From Rhodobacteraceae bacterium UBA7436 (GTDB lineage: Bacteria; Pseudomonadota; Alphaproteobacteria; Rhodobacterales; Rhodobacteraceae), in assembly GCA_002478745.1 (NCBI GenBank), contig DLQI01000070.1, positions 678 to 7,008 of the forward strand: a stretch of DNA of 6,331 nt, in the 5' to 3' direction. The notes under the pieces are model-generated. The model saw only the letters and a list, made by a program, of their open reading frames with translations. It did no database searches and was not told the origin of the DNA. Positions 1-5,982 of this stretch are shown here, one piece after another (positions within the stretch are counted from its first letter, which is position 1; every line of letters starts with the position of its first letter). Both the position numbers and the translations under genes were made by a program.

Positions 1-28
1 TTGAGGGCTGGGTTATGTCGGAAATTAA

Positions 29-598
29 TTAAAAACGAGTTTGATCAGCAAGAGCACGTTCGAATTCGTTTTTCAGCCAAACCTCAACATCCTCATACGA
101 TCGCAGCACTTGCTTTACATTTAACTTATCAACCACTCGCACCTTACCGTCTATTTCCATATAATGGATTGAGTTTAGTTCATCTGTACCTTTTCCCCCT
201 TCGGTACCAACGCCAATAATAAATACGTCATTGTCGATGCCCTCCGGAAACTCATAGGTATTAGCGTCGCTGATATCAAAAGTAGAACAACCAAGTGGAA
301 TTTCTTCTGGATCTTCATAGGTATTTAACAACCCATAAATTGCGAATTTTAAAGATCCAATTCTCAAACCGTTACACAAGCTATATAGTCTACTAATGTA
401 CTCAGATTTTACAGGTTTTGCGAAATCGACAACCAGCTGTAATCTTCTTCCTTCTAAAGGAGCGTTTATCTTTATTTCATACGCCATAGGAGCAATATCA
501 ACACGCCGAATGGCTCTCCAACCCGAGATATCTGTTTCAAGATCATCCCATCGACCCAGCTCTAATAGGGTTTGAATTTCATTTGTTGTTTTGGGCAT
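29..598 (-). CDS. SUKH (SMI1/KNR4-like) superfamily protein, possible immunity protein
   Basis: The gene encodes a 189-residue soluble protein with no signal peptide or membrane segment. The central part (about residues 67-92) reads ISRLYSLCNGLRIG followed by FAIYGLL. This matches the hallmark 'fL.l.NGl..g...iyg' core of SUKH/SMI1-KNR4 domains. A later acidic stretch gives DNDVFIIGVGTEGG, then IHYMEIDGKV, and the protein ends in an amphipathic helix (SYEDVEVWLKNEFERAL), the usual order of the fold. Many bacterial SUKH proteins neutralise polymorphic toxins by direct binding, but others have no known role. The start is firm on the upstream side, because a TAA stop lies immediately before the ATG. 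No good Shine-Dalgarno is visible; the nearest AGG is about 14 bases upstream. The gene is AT-rich, about 36% GC in four sampled lines, unlike the enzyme genes beside it, which suggests separate acquisition. It lies 47 bases after the amidohydrolase gene with no terminator seen between them. No toxin gene is visible upstream. The family call is from pattern recognition only; an unrelated hypothetical protein remains possible. Confidence 0.6.
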   Translation of the reverse strand: MPKTTNEIQTLLELGRWDDLETDISGWRAIRRVDIAPMAYEIKINAPLEGRRLQLVVDFAKPVKSEYISRLYSLCNGLRIGSLKFAIYGLLNTYEDPEEIPLGCSTFDISDANTYEFPEGIDNDVFIIGVGTEGGKGTDELNSIHYMEIDGKVRVVDKLNVKQVLRSYEDVEVWLKNEFERALADQTRF

Positions 599-645
599 TT
601 AAGTGAACATGCCTAAGACATATCCACTCCAACTTTTAATCCCCA

Positions 646-1809
646 TCACCCCGCAGGCATCCGTTCTTCAACAATGCCTGACCACCAGCTGCATCCAGCC
701 GGAATAGCAGCGTCATCAAAGTTGTATTCTGGGTGGTGCACCGATGCGGTGTCGCCATTTCCAACCAAGATGTAGGCCCCTGGGCGTTCCTCAAGCAGAT
801 AGGCAAAGTCTTCGCCGCCCATCACCAATGGCGCATCTGCACATGATCCTGAAATCTTCGTGGCCACGGAGGCTGCAAATTCGGTTTGTTCTGGGTGGTT
901 CACCATGCAGGGATAGCCAAGGTAATATTTCACTTCTGCCTTTGCCCCGAATGTTTCGGACACGGATTTGGCGATGGCGGTCAGGCGTTGTTCGGCCAAG
1001 GCACGCATGTCCTTGGACATGGTGCGTACGGTCCCTTTCATGTGCGTGCGCTGCGCGATCACGTTAAACGCCTTGGATGAGCTTTCGATCGAAGTGACAG
1101 AAACCACCAATTGATCCACAGGATCGGCATTGCGGCTAGAAATTGATTGCAGCGCACTCACCGTGTGTGCCGCAACGACGATGCTGTCCACGGTTTCATG
1201 GGGCTTGGCCGCGTGGCCGCCTTTGCCCTCTACGATGATCTCAAACTGATCGGTCGCTGCGAAAAACGGGCCGGATCGGATGGCAAAATCCCCCACAGGC
1301 ATCCCCGGCCAGTTGTGCATGCCATAGACCTCTTGGATGTTCCAACGGTCCATCATGCCATCATCACACATCTCTTTGCCGCCACCGCCGCCTTCTTCTG
1401 CGGGTTGGAAAATGACCACTGTGGTGCCGTCAAAATTGCGGGTCTCGCAAAGATATTGCGCAGCGCCCAACAACATGGCGGTGTGACCGTCATGGCCACA
1501 AGCATGCATCGCGTTGTCGGTCTTTGATGCGTACTCAAGCCCTGTTTGTTCATGGATTGGCAGTGCATCCATATCTGCGCGCAGGCCAATCACTTTGCCA
1601 GAGGCGGTTGAGTTGCCCTTGATCACACCCACAACACCCGTGCGCCCGATACCTTCAACCACTTCGTCACATCCAAAGGCACGCAATTTCTCAGCGACCA
1701 AGGCGCTGGTGCGGTGTGTTTCAAACAAGATTTCAGGGTTTTGATGGATATCGCGACGCCATGCAGTGATGTCGTCGTGCAATTCGGCAAATCTGTTTTT
1801 TACGGGCAT
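646..1809 (-). CDS. M20D amidohydrolase (aminoacylase/hippurate hydrolase family), tandem copy 1
   Basis: The product is a 387-residue cytosolic metal-dependent hydrolase of peptidase family M20, subfamily D. Known members cleave N-acyl amino acids, hippurate or auxin-amino acid conjugates. Visible motifs are GLRADMDALPI (75-85), MHACGHDGHTAMLLGAA (101-117) with predicted metal ligands Cys104 and His106, QPAEEGGGGG (135-144) with the catalytic/metal Glu pair 138-139, GMHN with His165, the dimerisation-domain motif GKGGHAAKPH (195-204), GGEDFAY (331-337) and VHHPEYNF with His358. All expected ligands are present and the length is typical, so an active enzyme is expected. The start is supported by an AAGGA Shine-Dalgarno eight bases upstream. 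It is the last enzyme gene of the operon, 44 bases after its paralogue, with which it shares about 60% of residues by hand count. It differs from the paralogue at residue 24 (Asn for His) and residue 252 (Ala for Pro in the NVIP-type motif). The acyl group and amino acid it prefers cannot be deduced. Confidence 0.93.
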   Translation of the reverse strand: MPVKNRFAELHDDITAWRRDIHQNPEILFETHRTSALVAEKLRAFGCDEVVEGIGRTGVVGVIKGNSTASGKVIGLRADMDALPIHEQTGLEYASKTDNAMHACGHDGHTAMLLGAAQYLCETRNFDGTTVVIFQPAEEGGGGGKEMCDDGMMDRWNIQEVYGMHNWPGMPVGDFAIRSGPFFAATDQFEIIVEGKGGHAAKPHETVDSIVVAAHTVSALQSISSRNADPVDQLVVSVTSIESSSKAFNVIAQRTHMKGTVRTMSKDMRALAEQRLTAIAKSVSETFGAKAEVKYYLGYPCMVNHPEQTEFAASVATKISGSCADAPLVMGGEDFAYLLEERPGAYILVGNGDTASVHHPEYNFDDAAIPAGCSWWSGIVEERMPAG

Positions 1810-1814
1810 GTGGG

Positions 1815-1822
1815 TCTTCCTT
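1815..1822 (-). promoter_or_regulatory. Shine-Dalgarno of M20D copy 1
   Basis: Read on the minus strand this is AAGGAAGA. The AAGGA core lies eight bases before the ATG at 1809. It supports that start and independent translation of this gene after the 44-base gap from its paralogue. The gap contains no inverted repeat followed by a T-run, so no terminator separates the two genes. Confidence 0.7.
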
Positions 1823-1853
1823 ATGAAGTCTGATAGGGCGTCCGCGAAAGGCG

Positions 1854-3023
1854 TTAAGTGGTCAAGGGCATGCGACGTTCAACCATCTCAGCGTACCAAC
1901 TGCATCCTGCAGGGATCGCGTCGTCGTTAAAGTTATATTCTGGGTGATGGACGGTTGCCCCGTCCCCGTTGCCTACCATGATATATGCACCTGGGCGCTC
2001 TTCCAACATATAGGCAAAGTCTTCGGCGGCCATAATTGGCGGTGTGTTGCTGTCCACCGATCCTGCAACCGCGAGGGCCGCATCGCTGGCATAATCTGTG
2101 TTGGCGTCTGTGTTCACGGTCACAGGGTAGCCGCGTTTGTACTCCAATTCGGCCACGCAATCATGGGCCTGCGCCGTGAGGTTCACAATCTGGGTGATCT
2201 TTTCCTCAACGATGTCGCGTACCTTTGGATCAAGGGTACGCACGGTGCCGTTCATTTTCACCACTTGCGGGATGATGTTATGCGCCTCTGTGTCAGAATG
2301 CAGGGAACAGACGGACACTACCACGTTCTCAAGCGGATCAATCACGCGCGATGCCACGGATTGCAACGCTAGGATGACATGGGCCGAAGCCACGTTTGGA
2401 TCAACCGCCTCATGTGGGGCCGCAGCATGGCCACCACGTCCTGTGATTGTCAGGTAAAACTCATCCGCAGCCGCCAACAATGGGCCAGAGCGGATCGCAA
2501 ATTCACCCACAGGAAAGAACGGCATATTGTGCATGCCATAGACCTCATCAATGCCCCAACGCTCCATCAGGCCGTCCTTGCACATCTCAAGGCCACCGCC
2601 GCCGCCCTCTTCCGCAGGTTGGAAGATCATCACCGCTGTTCCGTCAAAATTGCGGGTCTCTGCCAAATACTGCGCAGCGCCCAGCAACATCGCCGTATGA
2701 CCGTCATGGCCACAGGCATGCATCTTGCCGGGGATCGTGCTGGCGTATTCCAGCCCCGTTTGTTCATGGATCGGCAGCGCATCCATGTCAGCGCGCAGGC
2801 CAATCACCCGACCTGAAGTATCGGTGCGACCCTTGATAACAGCCACAACACCCGTCTGACCGATTCCGGTAGTGATGTCGGTTATGCCGAATTCACGCAG
2901 GCGTTCTTCGACGAATTTAGCAGTATTATGCACATCAAAGCCCAATTCAGGGTGCATGTGCAAATGACGGCGCCATCCTGTGATTTCAGCGTGGGTTTCG
3001 GCAAATCTGTTTTTAATCGGCAT
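1854..3023 (-). CDS. M20D amidohydrolase (aminoacylase/hippurate hydrolase family), tandem copy 2
   Basis: This 389-residue protein is the paralogue of the gene that follows it and is closer to the common family consensus. It begins RRHLHMHPELGFD (18-30), the classical M20D N-terminal signature, then has GLRADMDALPI (75-85), MHACGHDGHTAMLLGAA (101-117; Cys104 and His106 as metal ligands), QPAEEGGGGG (135-144; Glu138-Glu139), GMHN (His165), GRGGHAAAPH (195-204), NIIP (249-252), AAEDFAY (333-339) and VHHPEYNF with His359. The predicted activity is hydrolysis of N-acyl amino acids or related amides in the cytosol, using two divalent metals. The ATG is preceded by AAGGTGA within the 15-base gap after the FAD oxidoreductase gene, which argues for tight co-expression with it. 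No signal peptide is present. The first 180 residues match copy 1 well, while the segment around 241-330 diverges most, suggesting the two enzymes differ in substrate rather than being redundant. Confidence 0.94.
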   Translation of the reverse strand: MPIKNRFAETHAEITGWRRHLHMHPELGFDVHNTAKFVEERLREFGITDITTGIGQTGVVAVIKGRTDTSGRVIGLRADMDALPIHEQTGLEYASTIPGKMHACGHDGHTAMLLGAAQYLAETRNFDGTAVMIFQPAEEGGGGGLEMCKDGLMERWGIDEVYGMHNMPFFPVGEFAIRSGPLLAAADEFYLTITGRGGHAAAPHEAVDPNVASAHVILALQSVASRVIDPLENVVVSVCSLHSDTEAHNIIPQVVKMNGTVRTLDPKVRDIVEEKITQIVNLTAQAHDCVAELEYKRGYPVTVNTDANTDYASDAALAVAGSVDSNTPPIMAAEDFAYMLEERPGAYIMVGNGDGATVHHPEYNFNDDAIPAGCSWYAEMVERRMPLTT

Positions 3024-3027
3024 GTGG

Positions 3028-3034
3028 TCACCTT
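3028..3034 (-). promoter_or_regulatory. Shine-Dalgarno of M20D copy 2
   Basis: Minus-strand AAGGTGA lies immediately before the ATG at 3023, with seven bases from its AGG core to the ATG. It occupies most of the 15-base gap after the TAG of the FAD oxidoreductase gene. It fixes the start and leaves no room for a separate promoter in the gap. Confidence 0.7.
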
Positions 3035-3038
3035 TTAA

Positions 3039-4385
3039 CTATATGGCAGGGCCTAACCGCATTTTGCTGCCATCGCTAAAGCGGCTTAAGCGGAATCTCG
3101 TTAGATCATGACCCACATCTTCGCCAGTTGCCAGTGCGGCAAGTATGCGCCCTGCCCCCGGCCCAATTCCAAAACCATGGCCACTGAACCCCGTGCCCAG
3201 TGTCAAACCTGGCAAGGCTGCAACGCGGTCCATCACGGGAATGATGTCAGGCATGGTATCAATCATCCCTGCCCATGCTGATTTAAGGCGCACAGTCCCA
3301 ATATGGGGAAACATTGCCTCAAACCGCGCACATAGGTCGTGGATCTTTTTCGGGTTCGGATCAGGGTTCAACACACGCATCGCCTCAAACGGGCTAACCG
3401 CATCAGGGGCCCATTTGCGCGGTGTGCTCCATGCATCAGGAAACCCCTTTGGCGCTGCAGGGCTAAGGCGCACACCAAAAGGATCATGGCGCAATTGCGC
3501 AAGGTATTTAGGCAATGAACGAAAAGCGTCAGGACCAACAAACAACTCAATGAACCCGCCAGAGGCAAGGGAATACCCGCCATCCACACGGGGCCGCCAC
3601 GCCAGATCACGATCGGCAACGCCACCCATTTGCACAACAGGCAACGGGTCAGTTGCCGCCACCGTGGCACGCACGCTCAGTTGGGGGATGGAAACCCCCA
3701 TATTGCGCAAAAACAATGAAGACCACGCGCCCCCAGCCAAAACAACCTCTGGCGCATTGATCAGGCCCGCTTCGGTTACAACGCCAGTCACACGTCCCGC
3801 CGTCATATCCAGCGCACGCACCGCACAGTTTTCAACAATTGTGGCGCCTGCACGTGCAGCGATGCCCGCCAACGCAGGCACAGCAACCCATGGTTCAGCC
3901 CGCATATCGCAGGGGGTATGAATACCCCCAACATGATTGCCCCTGATATTTGGCAACAGCTCTGAAACACCCGCCGTCGTCAACATGCGGCTATCAAGGT
4001 CATGCGCTTTGGCATGCTCCAACCATTCGCGGTAACCCTGCATCTGCGCCTCAGTATGGGCCAGATAGGTCACACCACCTTGGGTCAGGCCAATATCAAC
4101 ATTGGTTTTGGCCGCCAGTTCACGCCAAATATTTTGCGCTTCAGCCATAATCGGAATTTCATCTGGATCACGCCCCTGCTGGCGGATCCAGCCCCAGTTG
4201 CGGCTGGATTGCTCGCCCGCGATACGGCCCTTTTCCAGCAGGACAACGCGCTTACCAGCCTCAGCCAGAAACAGCGCGGTGCACACACCGATGACGCCAC
4301 CACCAATAACCACAACATCCGCCGCGCTAGGTGGCGGACCTGCATATGTGATTGGAGTAGACAAAGAGATCGGAAACGGAGTCAT
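3039..4385 (-). CDS. FAD-dependent oxidoreductase, DAO (D-amino-acid oxidase/glycine oxidase-like) family
   Basis: The 448-residue flavoprotein probably oxidises the amine of an amino acid or N-substituted amino acid. The N-terminal Rossmann element is VVVIGGGVIG (24-33) followed by an acidic strand end VVLLEKG (47-53), which would bind the FAD adenosine. Next comes SSRNWGWIRQQGRDP (60-74), a conserved region near the flavin in this subgroup. A second nucleotide-binding strand, APEVVLAGGAWSS (211-223), is typical of the DAO fold, and the C-terminal FAD motif is TGFSGHGFGIGPGAG (398-412). There is no signal peptide or membrane helix, so it is likely cytosolic, passing electrons to oxygen or a quinone. 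The start is supported by AGGG seven bases upstream, and the Rossmann strand begins near residue 23. It lies between the ArgE-type gene (22-base gap) and the M20D pair (15-base gap), so it may act on an amino acid released by one of those hydrolases. The substrate is unknown; sarcosine-, opine- or D-amino-acid-like compounds are all possible. Confidence 0.9.
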   Translation of the reverse strand: MTPFPISLSTPITYAGPPPSAADVVVIGGGVIGVCTALFLAEAGKRVVLLEKGRIAGEQSSRNWGWIRQQGRDPDEIPIMAEAQNIWRELAAKTNVDIGLTQGGVTYLAHTEAQMQGYREWLEHAKAHDLDSRMLTTAGVSELLPNIRGNHVGGIHTPCDMRAEPWVAVPALAGIAARAGATIVENCAVRALDMTAGRVTGVVTEAGLINAPEVVLAGGAWSSLFLRNMGVSIPQLSVRATVAATDPLPVVQMGGVADRDLAWRPRVDGGYSLASGGFIELFVGPDAFRSLPKYLAQLRHDPFGVRLSPAAPKGFPDAWSTPRKWAPDAVSPFEAMRVLNPDPNPKKIHDLCARFEAMFPHIGTVRLKSAWAGMIDTMPDIIPVMDRVAALPGLTLGTGFSGHGFGIGPGAGRILAALATGEDVGHDLTRFRLSRFSDGSKMRLGPAI

Positions 4386-4407
4386 AAGAAAACCCTAAGC
4401 ACTGCGG

Positions 4408-5571
4408 CTATGCCAATTTCTTAAGCAAATCGCGCATGAATTGATGGCCTGCGTTAAACTGGGCCACCTCAATAAACTCATTTGGCTGATGGGCCTGTGC
4501 AATATCACCGGGGCCACAGACAACAGCGGAATAACCCGCCGCCTGAAACTGTCCTGCCTCAGTGCCATAACTGACAACATGACTGGCATTATCACCCGTG
4601 ATAACACGGGCCAATGTTTCAGCTGCCCCATCCGTTTCGGGCAACAACGGCGGCACCGCGAATTTAGGCGTTAGTTTAATATCCGCCTCAGGGTGGATCA
4701 CCTGCATCGCGGCCTTCACCTCGTTCACCTTGGCAAAATACATTGCATCCAATGCAACGGGATCATCCCCCGGCACGGCGCGGTAGCCCATATTAAAATG
4801 GCAATCCTTGGCCGTGATGTTATCGGCCGTGCCACCCTCAATCGTGCCCACGTGCCACGTGGTATAGGGTGGATCGAACATCGCAGCCATTGGTGCAGGC
4901 GTCGCGGCCGCATTGGCCTCGTTCTGTTCATTCGCCCACTGGATCAGGCGCGCCGCTTCATGGATCGCGCTTACCCCTTGGTAATAGATCGACGAATGTA
5001 CCTCGAACCCAATCATATGGGTCATATAAGCGTTGCCACCCTTATGGCCGGTCACGGCTTTCATCATGGATGGTTCGCCCACAATGACAACATCGCCCTT
5101 GGGCAGCACGCCTTGCATCGCCTCAATCATCGGCGGCGCACCGGTACAGCCAACTTCCTCGTCAAAGCTAAGCGCGATCTGAAGGGGGCGTGAAATATCA
5201 GCGTAATGCGCCTCGACCAAGGCCCAGATTGCCAATGCGTCAAAGCCCTTCATGTCACAGGTGCCACGACCATAGTACTTGCCGTCTTTCTCAACTACTT
5301 CCCACGGGTCCGTGTCCCACGGTTGACCGTCAACAGGCACAACATCGGTGTGCCCAGACAGCACAACAGCGCCCTCCACATCAGGGCCAACATGGGCAAA
5401 CAACGCCGCCTTGTGGGGCTGATCAGGATCGGGCCAAACATGCGAGGTGATACCATGCGAGGTCAGATAGGTCTCAACCCACTCGATCAACGGCAGGTTG
5501 CTGTCACGGCTGACCGTCGGAAAGGCGATCAACTTGGTCATCAATTCGAGCGGGGTTAGACGCTGGGCCAT
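4408..5571 (-). CDS. argE: Acetylornithine deacetylase-type M20 hydrolase (ArgE-like)
   Basis: The product is a 387-residue cytosolic dinuclear-metal amidohydrolase. ArgE removes acetate from N2-acetyl-L-ornithine, and relatives deacylate other N-acyl amino acids. Motifs in order are LSGHTDVVPVDG (71-82; metal ligand His74 and Asp76), YYGRGTCDMKGFDA (99-112; bridging Asp106), SFDEEVGCTGA (135-145; general base Glu138 and ligand Glu139), VGEPS (164-168; ligand Glu166) and AHQPNEFI (360-367; ligand His361). All are intact and the length is normal. The dimerisation domain holds VHSS (191-194), where ArgE proteins usually read AHSS or GHSS, followed by the unusual IYYQGVSAIHEA. The start is set by AGGAG six bases upstream. 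It lies between the VOC gene (30-base gap) and the FAD oxidoreductase gene (22-base gap). Being in a transport/catabolic operon rather than with arginine-synthesis genes, it may serve N-acyl-amino-acid breakdown, so the symbol reflects family membership rather than proven function. Confidence 0.9.
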   Translation of the reverse strand: MAQRLTPLELMTKLIAFPTVSRDSNLPLIEWVETYLTSHGITSHVWPDPDQPHKAALFAHVGPDVEGAVVLSGHTDVVPVDGQPWDTDPWEVVEKDGKYYGRGTCDMKGFDALAIWALVEAHYADISRPLQIALSFDEEVGCTGAPPMIEAMQGVLPKGDVVIVGEPSMMKAVTGHKGGNAYMTHMIGFEVHSSIYYQGVSAIHEAARLIQWANEQNEANAAATPAPMAAMFDPPYTTWHVGTIEGGTADNITAKDCHFNMGYRAVPGDDPVALDAMYFAKVNEVKAAMQVIHPEADIKLTPKFAVPPLLPETDGAAETLARVITGDNASHVVSYGTEAGQFQAAGYSAVVCGPGDIAQAHQPNEFIEVAQFNAGHQFMRDLLKKLA

Positions 5572-5577
5572 ACGGCA

Positions 5578-5582
5578 CTCCT
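5578..5582 (-). promoter_or_regulatory. Shine-Dalgarno of the ArgE-like gene
   Basis: A perfect AGGAG on the minus strand lies six bases before the ATG at 5571. It is the strongest ribosome-binding site in the window. It decides the start and suggests efficient translation of the deacetylase. Confidence 0.75.
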
Positions 5583-5601
5583 GCTAAGTTTAGTCATCGG
5601 T

Positions 5602-5973
5602 TTAATGTATCGCTTCGCCGAAGAGTATAAGAGTACAATCCTCATCCGCGACATGAAATTCGCGGTGGCCGTAGGCTTGGTCAAATGGTGCTCTGACTCT
5701 TCCATCGGGTAGATTGGCCAATTCTGGCTGCATCGTTTCGTACATCTTATCAAGGTCAGTGACATCAATGTAAAATGATACTTGGCGTTCAGGATGGGTG
5801 AGATCGACATCCGCGTCTCCCTTCACCAAGCGCACTGAGACAGTGTCACGAGATAGGTATGCGTAGTTGTCCAACCTTGCCCCAACTGAGAAACCCAGAA
5901 CATCGCGGTAAAAGTCAATTTGCTTTGTCAAAGACGTACAGGGCACGAAGGGTGTGATTTGCGTCAGTGGCAT
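5602..5973 (-). CDS. VOC superfamily protein (glyoxalase/bleomycin-resistance/dioxygenase fold)
   Basis: This small 123-residue cytosolic protein has a single pair of beta-alpha-beta-beta-beta units of the vicinal-oxygen-chelate fold. The first unit shows PFVPCTSLTKQIDFYRDVLGF (8-28), the standard helix-strand start of VOC proteins, then YAYLSRDTVSVRLV. The second begins QVSFYIDVTDLDKMYE (64-79) and ends YGHREFHVADEDCTLILFGE (101-120). That last stretch corresponds to the common 'G.REF.v.DPDGn...f.e' motif, with Glu105 the usual metal or ligand position and Asp-Glu-Asp-Cys replacing DPDG. Proteins like this can be metal-dependent isomerases or dioxygenases, or merely bind a small ligand; which applies here is not visible. 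The gene starts 9 bases after the ABC ATPase stop with only a weak GAG overlapping that stop codon, suggesting translational coupling. Its GC (roughly 48% in four sampled lines) is a little below that of the neighbouring enzymes. Confidence 0.88.
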   Translation of the reverse strand: MPLTQITPFVPCTSLTKQIDFYRDVLGFSVGARLDNYAYLSRDTVSVRLVKGDADVDLTHPERQVSFYIDVTDLDKMYETMQPELANLPDGRVRAPFDQAYGHREFHVADEDCTLILFGEAIH

Positions 5974-5982
5974 GGAACGTGC

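Noticed and set aside
1..219. 72-codon plus-strand open frame at the left edge
   Set aside because: It overlaps the SUKH-like gene in antisense, has no recognisable motif, and has no start context visible because the window begins there.
1837..1854. Possible hairpin in the gap between the two M20D genes
   Set aside because: The GC-rich stretch contains a direct repeat of ACGCC rather than an inverted repeat and is not followed by a T-run on the transcribed strand.
1147..2816. Plus-strand open frames at 1147-1527 and 2379-2816 that resemble each other
   Set aside because: Their similarity is the mirror of the two paralogous M20D genes on the opposite strand; it is not evidence for a conserved antisense protein.
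3145..3921. 258-codon open frame on the plus strand opposite the FAD oxidoreductase gene
   Set aside because: It lies wholly antisense to a gene with clear FAD motifs, is rich in Arg, Pro and Ala as expected for a shadow frame, and shows no recognisable domain.
4595..4610. Perfect inverted repeat CCCGTG-ATAA-CACGGG
   Set aside because: It falls inside the ArgE-like coding region, has a six-base stem and no T-run, and is explained by the codons for Val-Ile-Thr-Gly-Asp; too short to call a terminator or operator.
4849..4861. Two CACGTG palindromes seven bases apart
   Set aside because: Both lie within codons for Thr-Trp-His-Val-Gly in the middle of the ArgE-like gene, far from any start; a chance codon effect is the simplest reading.
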